A stretch of DNA of 64,000 nt from Tillandsia leiboldiana (GCA_029204045.2 CM055073.1:23469740-23533739), one strand, 5' to 3'; positions 1-11,033 are shown, numbered from the stretch's first letter. The notes: generated by a model from the sequence alone, not told the origin. Numbers and translations: made by a program.

Positions 1-249
1 TTGGATATTACAGATTCAGTCCAAATTTTAAATAACTGACCAAAATATCTTTACTTCCTTTTCTCTCTATTTTTTTTTCTTCTCTCAAAATTTTTTTTTT
101 TTCCTTTCTAACCCTCCTCAACCGCCTCCGTAGCCCTTTGCGACGATAACGAGGGCAGTGCTACCTCTTCTTCCTCTGCTTCATTTCTACGCCGACATTG
201 ACATCTATGCCGACGCCGGAGTAAAATGACGCTTTCGCGAGCGTGGGTG
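1..249. other. Unassigned flank left of the solo LTR
   Basis: AT-rich and T-rich sequence passing into a GC-richer stretch (about 110-249). Removing the solo LTR makes this stretch continuous with 5199-5328. The rejoined DNA has short open frames on both strands, but I recognise no protein in it. It may be ordinary upstream or intronic sequence of the KCR-like gene or an older repeat. Confidence 0.4.
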
Positions 250-2918
250 TGTCACGCCCCGAGTCCGCCGATTTGTACGGTTCGGGCACGCCAACAGACC
301 CGCCAATCGGGTAAGACCTTTTACTACCCGAAAGGAACGGTAACATCCTTAATAACACAACCAGTGTATGCGGAAGCTCAATATCAGAGTATTAAAAATC
401 ACTACTAATTTAAATTTTTCATTCAATAAAAAACAGTTAAAGCGGAAATGAAAGCATACAAGAGTGAACCTTAAATTAAATTCATTACACTTTACATTTC
501 TGAACTTGCAAATAAAATTATTACAATTCTTTTACATAAATTCCTCACCATACAAGATTCACTCAAGAAATATATAAAAATGAATACCTTTGCTAGACCC
601 TCTAGGTCTCTATGCTGCTGGGCCCTTGCCCCTGTCGTATGCCTCGCTGACTGCATCTGATCCGTCTCGACCGCTGCATCCATACCTGAACCTGTGGGGG
701 GTCACCCAAGGGGTGTGAGAACTACGACCGAGTTCCCAGTGGGTTCAACCACCGAGAAAAAGTGTCCTACACCACTTGGTCCAATGGAAGCAATAATAAT
801 AGTGCTAGGAAACTAAAATCCTCAATATCAAAATGCGGCTATGCATTATAATATATCACTACACTATCTGTGTATACTCATCAACCCAGCACTACTCTGT
901 CTAGTCATACTAGGCTACTAAGCACCAACTCGGCCACTATGCCGCTGTATACAGGGTCAAACTAACCCGGCCATCTTGGCCACTCAAATTTCTCTTTATT
1001 CTTTAAATTCTGGTGCTTTAGTTCAAGTTAACCCTTAGAAATTCTTATCCAACGGGCCCCAGCCCGGTAGTCCTGCTACCATAAGATAAGATTTCTAAGA
1101 TTGCCGATAACACCCACATGTGTTACCCCGTCCTACGGAAGAAACGTCCCGAACGGGTCTCTACCCGGGAGAAGGGCACTGCCTGCAACTCCAACATGGG
1201 CCGCGTTTCACTCCGTAGTTCCGCCCGTTTTATCTTTAATTTTCTTTCTTTTCTTTTCTTTTTCTTATCTCTTTTTACTTTAGTTCTTAGCCTCTTTGCC
1301 TTTGAACACTTGCTTTTCTTTCTTATTCGAGCTTATAGCTCCCATTTGCCACTGGCAAATCTCTGTCTCTTTCCTTTGAGCATTTAGTTCATTGCTTTCA
1401 CTTTAAGCCTTTCGAAAGTACCTCGTCCGACGGGTCACTGCCCAGGGAATCCTACTCCACTTGACGAGTCTCAAATTCGAAGGCGCATTTTATATTCTCT
1501 TTATGCTTTTTAGCCACTTTTAGCTTGCTTTTAAACTTTGCCTTTTTACAACAATTTATCTCTTATCCTAGGTCTCGCCATAAGGATAACTAGGAGTCAC
1601 TTGGACTCTTACCATTTCTCTTTCTGTTCTCTTTGTCTTAAGCAATTTGCTTGTCTTGCTTATTAATCACTTTTAGCTCTATCTTGAGCGATTTGCTTGT
1701 CTTGTTTACTAAGCCACTTTTAGCTTTCTCTTAAGCTCTATTTCCTTTATCCTAAGTTCTTTACTCTAGGATAATTTGGGTGTCTCTAGAACCAATTCAG
1801 GTTGGAACATCTTGTTCTCAATTCACAGCCCTATGTTTCAATTACCCTTAAGGTTTGCACTATGTCATAAGGACACTCGTCGCTTTCAGTTTTATCAAAC
1901 TTAGAGTTTATTAACCCTATTTCCATTGTCTTTTCCTTTCATGTCACCACACTTGATCATTTTCTATTTTCCTTTATTTAACCCAGATTGGAGTTAAACT
2001 AATTTATCCATTTATCCAGACGTCCTATGACTTTCTGGGGTTATGGTTATTTAGATTCTTTAACTTTGGGATCTACTCCCCTTATTCCTGATTCCTCACT
2101 GAACCCTAGAGTTATACTAACTCTATTTTTCCTGTTCCATTCTGAACTTAGAGTTACACTGACTCTAACTTCCTGTCTGTGAGTTTAAACTCCTCTAGTT
2201 CACCTTAGGTTCCCTTTACCTAAGTTCCATATCACACTCATCCTAGAGTTCCTTGACTCTATGTTGATCACTGGTTCACCTTAGGTTTCCTTTACCTAAG
2301 TTCCATGTCATACCCATCCTAGAGTTCCTTGACTCTATGTTGATCACTCTATCCAGTGTCCTTAGGTTATCTCCTAAGACAATGCCACTCGTCCATCCTA
2401 GGATAACTCCTAAGTTGATGTCACTCGTCAAACCCCTATACTAGGTTTTCTCCTAGTCTTACTACCAACAAGTCCTGTTCCCCTTATGTCACGTGATTCC
2501 TAGGGTTATACCCTAACATGATCACAATCATAAATAGCTAATCTTTTTCATGCATGCAATTATTTTCATTTCATTCATCAAATAGTAATTACTTTTACGC
2601 ATGCATATTCATCATATATCTTTGGCAACCAACAGTTGCACTTTTCCTCTGTGTCCATTTGCACGTGCACATCTATTCCTCTATCTCCGGCAACCAACAG
2701 TTGCACTTTTTCATCTGAATCCATCTACACAGGCAATCTTAATCATAATTACATAACGCCTCTAACAGGCTACTATCATGCTTCGAATTCAAAAAGCAAA
2801 GGAGCAAGGGGAGAGGTCACCCAATTTCGGCAGAATCCCCCACCTTGTGATGCCCAGCAATTGCTTGTAGACACTTGCAATTGGTCTCCGCGCGATCCCA
2901 CTTGTTTTCCTCGAGCTT

Positions 2919-3697
2919 GCACGCAAAACGGTGCACATCTTTCGAGTCCGCACGCAAAACGGTGCAGGTCCACCATACCTGAACGCAAAACAGTGCACGT
3001 CATTAAAAATCCGCACGCAAAACGATGCGCGCCATTTTAATCTGCACGCGAAATGGTGCGCGACAACACAACCTGCACGAAAAATGGTGCACGTACCTCG
3101 GGTTTGCACGCAAAACGGAGCATGCTTCTCTTAAGGTTGCACGCAAAACGGTGCACGTCTTTTCTAACCCTGCACGAGAAACGATGCACAATATTAGGGT
3201 CGACACGCAAAACGGTGCGAGACAACACGACCTACACACGAAACGGTGCAAGTACCTCGAATCTGCACGCAAAACGGTGCACGTCTGACTGTAGGGTTGC
3301 ATGCAAAACGGTGCATATTTTTTCTAGCCCTGCAAGAAAAACGATGCAACATATTAGAATCTACACGTAAAACGGTGCGCATTGGTCCAACCTGCACGCA
3401 AAACGGAGCACGTACCTCGTATTGGCATGCAAAACGATGCACACATTTTTAGTCCTACACACAAAACGATGCTAAATATTAGAGTTTGCACGCAAAACGG
3501 TGCACAACAACTCAACCTGCACGCAAAACGAAGCACGTACCTCGTATTGGCACGCAAAATGGTGCACGTTTCTTTTTCAACGTTGCACGCAGAACGATGC
3601 ACATTTTTCGAGTTTGCGCCCAAAATTGCGCACATTCGCCGAATCCGCACGCAAAACGGTGCACATTTCCCACGAGCGCACGCAAAACGAGGCGCGC
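2919..3697. repeat. About 31-bp minisatellite with higher-order periodicity
   Basis: Twenty-five diverged units, each with a core near GCACGCAAAACGGTGCAC followed by a 12-17 bp variable part. The variable parts recur in order: GTACCTCG follows the core at 3093, 3252, 3412 and 3537, and ATATTAG recurs near 3192, 3350 and 3476. Blocks of four or five units (about 125-160 bp) were therefore copied as groups. The core can form a short GCAC/GTGC hairpin. The array lies inside the solo LTR. Confidence 0.9.
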
Positions 3698-4027
3698 CCA
3701 AAACGCCCGCGACACTCGCGCAGCAAAACGGCACAGAAAAAGTTGGGTCCCTAACACGCACGCGGGCATGGGGTCAAATCCAAACTCCAAAAGGAAACTT
3801 CAAAACTGTGCCAAAAATACTACAAAAACGACGCACGGGGCCTACCTCGACAACGCCGTGCCGTCCATCGCGTCCATTAGTCTCTTTGGAGCACTTTGCG
3901 CGCTCCACGGAGTCCACGGTGCGCTCGTGAGCCCTCGAAAACCCCGCCTCGAAGTTGCCCGCTCCCCTCCTGGTACGCTCGGGTGAAGCCAAAAAGGAGA
4001 AAAGGAGGAAAATGGGGCCATTCGGGC

Positions 4028-4038
4028 CTATATAGGTC
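4028..4038 (-). promoter_or_regulatory. Candidate TATA box of the solo LTR
   Basis: The - strand reads CCTATATAGGC within a GC-rich region, at a plausible U3/R position for an LTR running right to left. It is a motif match only. Confidence 0.35.
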
Positions 4039-4480
4039 GAAACCGGACTTTCGGGCGCAACTTTTCGGGCGCTCGAAAACTTTCGGGCGGCTACAGTAAC
4101 CGTCCCACCAAGGTCCACGGGTCCACGCCATGCCAGCTAGGCGCCACGTCACCACCGCTCGACCAACCAGAGGACGACACGTGTCCCTGGACCCGTGCAC
4201 CGCGACCACGGAACCGCGACGGCCAATCAGCGGCCGCCACGTGGACCGCACTCACGCCCGCGGTAGGTGCGTCGCGTCGCGTCAGCGCGTCACGTTGCGC
4301 TGACCGGCCAATGGGAGGCCGACGCGTGGCCACCCCCGCTGACATCGCGACAGGGCCGCCGCGCCTTCCCGACGCGCTCCCGCTCCCTCGGTCGCCGCGT
4401 CCAATGAGGAGACGCCACGTGGCGTTCCCCACCTACCACGCGCGCAGCGCGCGCTGCCATCCTCGGGATTCGCGCCCGTG

Positions 4481-4563
4481 CCTCGAGATCCGTGCCACTG
4501 CCTCGGGATCCGTGCCAACTGCCTCGGGATCCGTGCCAACTGCCTCGGGATCCGTGCCAACTC
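4481..4563. repeat. 21-bp tandem repeat, about four copies
   Basis: Successive copies of CCTCGGGATCCGTGCCAACTG. The first copy is diverged and the last is partial. It is internal to the solo LTR, in its GC-rich part. Confidence 0.85.
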
Positions 4564-5198
4564 GGGATTCGGGCGCTGCTACAGTAACTTCCGGGCGCAC
4601 CACTTTTGGACCGGGCTGCTACAGTGAACCGGGTTCGCTACAGTGCAGCCCGGTTCGCTGCAGCTCATAAAAGCCGGTTTGCTACAGTACTTTCCGGGCG
4701 CCCGGAACTCATTTTCGGACCCCCGAAACTTGGGCCCAAGCCCAGTTTCGCCCGTTTTCGTCCGTTCTTGCCCGTTTCTCGCCCGTTTTCGCTCAAATTT
4801 GCCGGGCAGCCACAGTTTAACTTAATTTACCATATGGCACTGTAACTTTTTAGTTTGGACCACCTCTGGGTCACCATAAGTCCAACGGTATTTAATTTCG
4901 CTGGCGGAGCCCGTTCTCACTATCCGGGTGTCCGATCAACGCGAAACTTTTACTGTGGCCTTAAAACACATTTACGGAGCTCCCGTAATTTTCTCGGAAT
5001 TTTTCCGAAACTGTGAATTTTTCACTTACAATCTGGGCCCACTTTCTCATGTAAGATTCAAGATCTCACATTCTAATCCCGATTTGGGCCAAATTACTTT
5101 CCAGGTCATCCTTTACTTCTATAAACTCAATAAAATATCGTTTTATACCATTTTATTTACATTTATTTATATACCAAAATTTGGTACGTTACAGGGTG

Positions 5199-5328
5199 AG
5201 AGTGGAGCAGACGAAGGTGATGAGGTCGTGGGCGAGGCAGCGATCGCTATCGCCCATAAGGGCAAAAACGCGCTCACGCTTCTTGAAGGGGCATTTTCGG
5301 TAAGGGCGGTGGTTGTGGTAAGGGCGAG
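5199..5328. other. Unassigned sequence between two insertions
   Basis: Continuation of 1-249 after removal of the solo LTR, up to the TRIM. It is GC-rich with short open frames on both strands and no recognised domain. The last five bases, GCGAG, form the left target duplication of the TRIM. Confidence 0.4.
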
Positions 5329-5811
5329 TGTAACGACTCGGCCCATTAGCAATAATAGCTCATTGGGTCCAAACTACAGCCCAAAATGCCTAAGCCCAGT
5401 TATTATTATTAGTATCCATGTCTCTTATTTATCTAATCACAACTCCATTCCCAACAGATGCGGGAGTATTTGGGTGTCACAGGCTCCCCCCGTTTAGGTC
5501 TGACATCCTCGTTAGCCCAAACATGCACACAGCCCAAGATCACCAAGCGATGTGAAACTTGTCTCGCTAGCTCTGTCATCTAGATCCAGACTCAGCCGAG
5601 ACTCGTCACACAATTCTGGCTGGTGATTGGCTCTGATACCAAATTTAACGACCCGACCCACTAACAATAATAACTCGTTCGGCTCAAACTACATCCCAAA
5701 ATACCTAAGCCCAGTTATTATTACTAGTGCCATTATTACTAGTATCTATGTCTCTTATATACCCAATAACAACTTAATTCCCAATTGATGTGAGACTATT
5801 GGGGTGTCACA
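5329..5811 (-). mobile_element. TRIM element 1 (terminal-repeat retrotransposon in miniature)
   Basis: Two direct repeats, 5329-5481 (153 bp) and 5644-5811 (168 bp, with a small internal duplication), flank about 160 bp of non-coding DNA. On the - strand the LTR begins TGTGACACC and ends CGTTACA. A primer-binding site TGGTATCAGAGC complementary to initiator-Met tRNA sits at 5641-5630. A purine tract CGGGGGGAGCC at 5492-5482 abuts the 3' LTR. The target duplication is GCGAG (5324-5328) against GTGAG (5812-5816), with one mismatch. It is the same family as the element at 33021 and the fragment at 45434. Confidence 0.88.
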
Positions 5812-5867
5812 GTGAGGGAGAGACCGCGATAGTGAAAAAAAATATAAAGAGTAGAAAAAAATAAGAA

Positions 5868-5869
<2 letters not shown>

Positions 5870-5929
<60 letters not shown>
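5870..5929. repeat. (TA)n microsatellite
   Basis: Uninterrupted alternating A and T for about 60 bp just right of the TRIM. Confidence 0.98.
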
Positions 5930-5932
<3 letters not shown>

Positions 5933-5995
5933 CCTACATGAAAGGCCAACAATCAAAGAAGAAGGAAGAAAATGATGAGATTGTACTGTTAAAAT

Positions 5996-6704
5996 AAAGT
6001 TATACTATTTTAGAAAAAATCTATATTGTTTTAGACGAAAATTACACTTTTTGAAAAAATAATTATACTTTTTGAAATGAGAGTTAAACTATTTAAACAA
6101 AAGTTACACTTTTTGAATAAAAGTTGCACTATTTCTCCTCTCCCCCTCCTCCCCCTTTCTTTCTGTTTCCTCGTGCTTTCTCTGCGCTTATCCGAGGCCA
6201 ACGACGCGTGGTAGAGGGGGAGGAGAGCACGACAACACCGGAGAAGAGGGTGGAGGCGGAGGCGGCCTGCTATGCCTCCTTCCTGCGGGGGGTGCGCAGG
6301 CGCTGGCGAGAACCCCATGCCTTGCCTGCACCGACCCTGGGCGCATAAGTAGAGGCGGAGGTGAGGTGAGGTGGGGGGGAAGGGGGAAACGCAACCCTCG
6401 CGCGGCGAAGGCAAGGCGGGCCACTTCCACCTCCACCTCCACCTCCGCCGACCTTTTTTTCCGGCATCATCGTGGTCTCTTCCACCTCCACCGCGAGCAT
6501 CGTCAGTCCCGGATGGGTGCAGAAAAAGCACGAGAAAGAGAAAGAGAAGGAAAAGTAGGAGGATGAAAAATAGTATAATTTTTGTCTAAATAGTATAATT
6601 TTTGTCTAAAAAATAGAAATTTTATTTTAAAGAGTGTAATTTTTATCACAAAAAATATACATTTCATCTCAAAGTGCATAATTTTTCTAAAATAGTATAA
6701 TTTT
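5996..6704. mobile_element. Possible foldback or Mutator-like element with GC-rich interior
   Basis: The left end AAAGTTATACTATTTTAGAA (from 5996) is matched in inverted orientation at 6682-6704. Inside both ends lie arrays of related words such as AATTATACTATTT and GACAAAAATTA, facing each other. The interior (about 6140-6560) is sharply GC-rich with open frames on both strands and no recognised domain. That contrast resembles a transposon carrying captured gene sequence. I could not define a clear target duplication, so boundaries are provisional. Confidence 0.4.
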
Positions 6705-7525
6705 TTTTCTTTTTCTTTGTTCTCTTGTGGCCTATTCTAATAATAATAATTTTTTTTCTGAATATATTAATTTTCTTATTACTGATGTGGAGATCGAGAC
6801 ACGTATTCTTAATAAAGTGGTTACTGTAGTTGGTGACACAGCGAAGGTGGGTATTAATGCCATGACAATAATTTTTGCCCGGTTTGCACAACCAAGTCCT
6901 CATGCCAAAGAAATGGGTAATTGATCTCACTAGATATATGAATGGTCACTTCCCTTCTATTTGTGGTCCCACGCAATAATAATTTTTGCATGCTCACATG
7001 ATTTAACGTACGATGGAAAGTAGAAACTGCGAATTCAACTCTATGGTCCCAGAAGGAAAGCTCCGGAAATGTACTATAATTCTGTACGTACAAATATTCT
7101 ACGTACAATACAATCCCGACACTTATTAGACGGCCCAGATGCCTTCGCATATGCACGGAATTATATTAATTGTAACTGTGCACTATTTCTGCGGCGGTAC
7201 TGCCTCGCATACATGAAAAAATTTTCCTCCAACTAATATGCTACAAGTTTGTACGTACTGTACGTGTAGAGGAAGATGTTGCAATATTTTTTTCTTCTTT
7301 AACATGTCACGTAATTGTAAGTTTCAAAACATTAAGGCCTTTTACAGTATCCACAATATTTTATGTGTATTATTTTTTTTTCGTTTTGAGGGTATGTACT
7401 AAATGCGATATCTTGTTGCAGTATGCTGGGGTTCTATAGTATTAAACTGTATTTTTGCCCAATTCCACCGAGAAATTTGTTCCTACCAATACACTAATCT
7501 AATTAAGTAAAATCTGCTTCCTCAG
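6705..7525. other. Unassigned sequence upstream of the KCR exon
   Basis: About 0.8 kb of AT-rich DNA. A 65-residue open frame on + at 6727-6924 looks non-random but matches no part of KCR and no family I know. The stretch ends in a T-rich tract and CTTCCTCAG, the acceptor of the next exon, so most of it is probably intron. Confidence 0.4.
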
Positions 7526-7595
7526 GTACATAGACCAACTTTCCAAAAGCCTAAACCTGGAGTACAAAGATAAAGGGATTGATGTGCAATGCCAG
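7526..7595 (+). CDS. KCR: Internal exon of a very-long-chain 3-oxoacyl-CoA reductase (KCR-like)
   Basis: This exon is 70 bp, flanked by CTTCCTCAG and GTTTGCC. After one leading base it encodes 23 residues that include LEYKDKGIDVQCQ, the hallmark stretch after the YxxxK active site in plant KCR (Arabidopsis KCR1, maize Glossy8). Family knowledge: KCR is an endoplasmic-reticulum short-chain dehydrogenase that does the first reduction in fatty-acid elongation to very long chains, feeding waxes and sphingolipids. The active-site Tyr and Lys would lie in the preceding exon, which I do not find here. The exon ends on a whole codon (CAG), and the terminal exon at 44867 starts on one and resumes the family sequence directly. 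Whether the gene is expressed cannot be told. Confidence 0.82.
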
Positions 7596-7631
7596 GTTTG
7601 CCTACCTCCTCTAGCTAGCATTAAAATTCAA

Positions 7632-7803
7632 GGAAAATGCTATGTGTACACCCGTAAGGGGTGTACATCTCACACCCCCACCCATCTAAGGGTGGGGGTG
7701 TGATGATGGGTCACTTGATGTGATCCGTAAAAAATATCGCCACCATTAAAATGATGGAGATGTATGATATACACCCCTTCGGGGTGTACATGTAGCATTG
7801 CTC
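7632..7803. mobile_element. MITE copy 1 (172 bp, Mutator-like)
   Basis: Flanked by a perfect 9-bp duplication AAAATTCAA (7623-7631 and 7804-7812). Terminal inverted repeats run from GGAAAATGCTA to TAGCATTGCTC. They continue inward through GTACACCCC-type palindromes for about 38 bp with mismatches. The centre has a perfect 13-bp stem (CACACCCCCACCC with its complement around a 6-base loop). The whole can fold into several hairpins. A 9-bp duplication and G-starting ends fit a Mutator-derived non-autonomous element. A second copy of identical length is at 43855. Confidence 0.85.
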
Positions 7804-7907
7804 AAAATTCAAAGAGTGAGCATTTATGGTTTCTATAGATTTCATATATGTTGTTTCCCCATTATAATTACTAATCAATGCATTACTATATTAAGGTAAT
7901 TTGTGGA

Positions 7908-8437
7908 TGTTGATAGGATGGGCATCATCAGACTTTGATGAGGCTAGTTTAGCTATTGTGTTTCTGAAGAAGCGCGATTTCGCTAAGCCAAGTCGAAAAT
8001 TCTATTAGGCTCGGTTCGCGGTTCTCAGCTCATTCTAAGTTGCACTCGGATTTCGATTGAGTTCGACTCTCGGCTCTCGGCTTTGGGTGCCACTCGGTTG
8101 TTCGGACTTTCGTTTAGTATTTGTAATATTTTAGAAAAGTATATATTTATCCTAAATTAGATTTCGATTAAGTAGTTATTTCGAATCTATGTAGATTTAG
8201 AAATATATTTGAGTTAGTTATGATTGTATTAGAAAATTTATAAAATTATAGGAATTTGATTTACAGTTGGATTTGAGTATCGTCTCTATAAATAGGCGTA
8301 GAGTTTTTGGTTAATGAAATTAGAGTTTTATGAATTGAAAAATATTGTTTAGTATTTGTTGAAGAACTAATTTTTTTTGTGTATCTCCTCTTTTCTCCAT
8401 ATACTTCTTCATCTTATCACGCAGTTTTTATTGGCCA
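7908..8437 (+). mobile_element. Probable 5' LTR of a rearranged Gypsy element
   Basis: The right end is fixed by the primer-binding site that starts eight bases later. It contains CTCTATAAATAGGC (TATA box at 8287-8294). The left end is a guess at TGTTGATAGG (7908). No second LTR is recognised to the right, so the element is truncated or rearranged. Confidence 0.55.
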
Positions 8438-8445
8438 GCGTTAGT

Positions 8446-8457
8446 TGGTATCAGAGC
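8446..8457 (+). promoter_or_regulatory. Primer-binding site, initiator-Met tRNA
   Basis: TGGTATCAGAGC, complementary to the 3' end of plant initiator-Met tRNA. The eight-base spacing from the LTR end matches that of the Tekay element (27735-27742). Confidence 0.85.
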
Positions 8458-8499
8458 CAGATTGAACCTTGGAGAGGTGCTTTCGTGAGACATGGTTGG

Positions 8500-9856
8500 C
8501 GGTCCGAGAAGAAACCAGAATGTGAAACAAGGCGTTGCGAATCAAGGACGCAACGCTGGTGGACCCAACGTTGGTGGACGTAAAGCTTCGTAAACGACAA
8601 CGAGTATGCAAGCGTTGGACCCCGAGGTCAGCGAGATCTTTGTGATATCGAGATCGAAGAATTGAGAAGGCAGATCAAGGCCTTGATCACGCTCCTGGCG
8701 TTGGTCGAAATTCAGGGCCAAAAACACAACGACTGTGATTCGAAGTCTTTCGGCTTTGAAAACTCCTTTCATGGTCATGCTCCCAGGAGAGATTCGTCCG
8801 TGTAGAGTCGTGATTCAGGCCACATTGGTCGTATAAATCGGTGGGTCGATTCAAGTATCAAGGTGGAACTTTCAGAGTATTCGGAAGGTTTACAAGCAGA
8901 GGGCTCATCGATTGGTTAAACACGATCGAGTGCATTTTCGAATATAAAGATGTGCCCGAGAATAAGAAGGTGAAGTTAGTCGCCTTAAAGCTCAAAGGAC
9001 GAGCTTCAGTGTGGTGGAAATAATTGAAGAAAACTCGGAAGAGGAAAGGCAAGTCAAAGATCACAAATTGGGAGCATATGAAGAAGAAGATGAAAGAGCA
9101 ATTCTTGCCTTTCAATTACACCCAAGTCCTGTATCAATGACTTCAGAACCTTCGATAAGGTAGTCAAATGGTGGTCGATTACATCTATGAGTTCTATCAA
9201 CTGATTGCTCGGAATGATCTAGCCGAATCGGAGGAGTAACAGGTTGCGAGATACATTGGGGGGCTATGGTAGTCGATTCAGGACACAATAAGTTTGCACG
9301 CGATCTAGACAATATCTTAAGCGTACCAACGTGCCTCGGTGGTAGAGGCACAACAAAGCTCAGTTGTGTTGCGAATGAGCCGAACCAGTTCGGAAGCGAA
9401 CTACTCGGAGCCGAGGCAACAAGGAGCTCGACCAGATGCCAGACAGGAAATCGGTCCCACTTCAATCGATTCAGGAGCGAATAGAGCCGCACCAAGCAAT
9501 AAAACGGTTGTCCATTATTTTCAATGTGTTGAGTTGTGTCATCTAGCCCGAGACTATCGGAAGAATAACAATCGACCTGGAAAGCAACTCTATATCAAAC
9601 AGAACCCGAAGGATGAACCGGGTGAATCTGGTGAACCTCTCTATGATGAAGAGGCTGATGAGGAGGATCCTGATGGTCTTGATAGAGATCAAGGTACGAC
9701 TTTACTTATAAAGAAAACATTGTTGGCGTTGCAACAAGAAGAGGAAGAAAATTGGCGGCGAACCAATATTTTTCATACACGTTGTACCGTGAAGGATAAA
9801 GTGTGCAAAGTGATTATCGATAGTGGGAGTACCGAGAATATCATCTCACAGGAGTT
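8500..9856 (+). pseudogene. Gypsy gag and start of protease, degenerate
   Basis: The gag core is visible at 8841-9120: a stretch with DWLNTIE, FEYKDVPENKKVKLVALKL and ASVWWK is the standard plant Ty3/Gypsy capsid signature. After several stop codons the frame resumes at about 9339 and reaches a decayed zinc knuckle (two expected Cys are Tyr), an acidic linker and a protease start with IDSGST at about 9820-9838. The active-site Asp is retained. The sequence then breaks at about 9856, where a piece in the opposite orientation begins. It is non-functional: several nonsense codons, no RT or integrase in cis. Confidence 0.75.
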
Positions 9857-9975
9857 TGGAGTGCACTCAAAAACCTTCATCTTCAAACAATCGATTACCG
9901 ATGCCATTAGGTTGCTGAAATTGCGAATGAACCTCTGGTAAAACGACGTCAATCCATGAAAGCTTCGCACTTTAT
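9857..9975 (-). pseudogene. Inverted fragment of Gypsy reverse transcriptase (C-terminal part)
   Basis: The - strand encodes RSFHGLTSFYQRFIRNFSN, the strongly conserved segment after the polymerase palm that precedes RNase H in Ty3/Gypsy pol. It directly adjoins the + strand protease remnant but points the other way, so an inversion or a double-break rejoining lies near 9856. Further right (to about 10205) nothing is recognised. Confidence 0.65.
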
Positions 9976-10205
9976 GAATACTTCATGGAATTGGCTATTC
10001 TTGTATTACCCGAACCTTTGATGCATCAGGTGACTCCTAAGTATTCGAATGAATCAAGTCAAGATAATTCTTACTCATTGGATATGATGAAGAAAACACT
10101 AATATGTATTGCTTCCTGTAGATGCAATCTTCACAGAATTCTATTAACGCGGACTTGTAATTAGAAAGAAGTTCACAGCTAGAAAGTATTCGCAGCCCAC
10201 GGTTG

Positions 10206-11012
10206 GGCCTAGATCAGCCGAACTCTTGAGAAGGTTCGGCCTAGATCAGCCGAACTGAGGTTTGGAGACAGACAGAGTTCCGTCTAGGGGAGCCGAACTG
10301 AGGTTTAGAGACAAGGATTTGACACGGCCGAATAGCCGATTTTGCAATTGTATTGCTTGGAAAGTGGTTATAAGGGGTAACTAGAACCGATTACAATTAA
10401 AGACTACTCCTAAGAAGTGTGATAAACGCTGGTATGAAACTTATCTAGGAAAGCAGTAAATGCAGATATGAAAGGTATGAAAAACCAGGGGTGACCACTG
10501 GCTTACGAGATTGCAGGACCCCTTTTTCTTCGATGGTTCGATTATTTATATATTTACGAACCATGTTTATAACCGTCAATTTTAGTAATCGGCATGATTT
10601 AAGGCGAATCATCATAAATTTTTCAACTACTTCCTTTTGAGTCGATTCTCCTTAATAGGATAGTAGTCATTTTTCGTCCAGGTTCATCCCCTAATCGACA
10701 CGCGGAAGCGTGATCTTCGGCGCTTTCCAATGCTGGGCGCCGCTTGCTATTCCGGAGTCAGTTACGAGATTCACGCCCAAATCTCGTACTCTTTCCTTCT
10801 AGGGTCTTTCCTTCTGCGGTTCGAGCAGCCGAGAGTTGACCCTGACTTCGCCTTTTTCGTCGTTTGACTAAGGCGGTCTTGTATCTGCCTTCGGCTGAGG
10901 TCGGTCCTGGGTGAGGCGATAACCCTTTGGCCGTTTTTCCAGTCGGCTGTTGCCTTTAGCTGATGGTAGACGCCAAGCGTCACTTCCTTAGGTGGCAAAA
11001 ATTTTGACATCA
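10206..11012 (-). repeat. 3' LTR of the Tat-lineage element, truncated
   Basis: Aligns with 31170-31998. On the - strand it starts TGATGTCAAAATTTT at 11012. Homology stops at about 10206, so the terminal part corresponding to 31034-31160 is missing. A TATA-like TATATAAATAATC lies on the - strand at about 10555-10543. Confidence 0.8.
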
Positions 11013-11033
11013 ATAATGCCCCCTCGACAATCG
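11013..11033 (-). promoter_or_regulatory. Polypurine tract of the Tat-lineage element
   Basis: The - strand reads CGAGGGGGCATTAT immediately before the LTR start TGATGTC. This is the expected plus-strand primer site and fixes the LTR boundary at 11012. Confidence 0.7.

Larger units (their letters stand above)
250..5193 (-). mobile_element. Solo LTR of a Ty3/Gypsy element (4.9 kb)
   Basis: The + strand begins TGTCACGCCCCG and ends GTACGTTACA. It is flanked by a perfect 5-bp target duplication GGGTG (245-249 and 5194-5198). There is no coding domain, PBS or polypurine tract between the ends, so this is one LTR left after LTR-LTR recombination. Its left end resembles those of the LTRs at 14643 and 19624, which are the 3' ends of - strand LTRs, hence the - orientation. 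At 4944 bp it is long for a plant LTR; part of that length is an internal minisatellite (2919-3697). Repeated GCTACAGT words occur around 4085-4690. Lineage (Tekay-like) is inferred from end similarity only. Confidence 0.9.

Noticed and set aside
2919..3697. CRISPR-like array (short repeats with variable spacers)
   Set aside because: Units are diverged, the variable parts recur in order, and the array is inside a plant LTR with a target duplication. It is a minisatellite.
2636..3930. Overlapping Cys/His-rich ORFs on both strands
   Set aside because: All are translations of the minisatellite in different frames.
6727..6924. Open frame as an upstream KCR exon
   Set aside because: None of its three frames on either strand matches the conserved KCR segments that precede the 7526 exon, so it was left unassigned.
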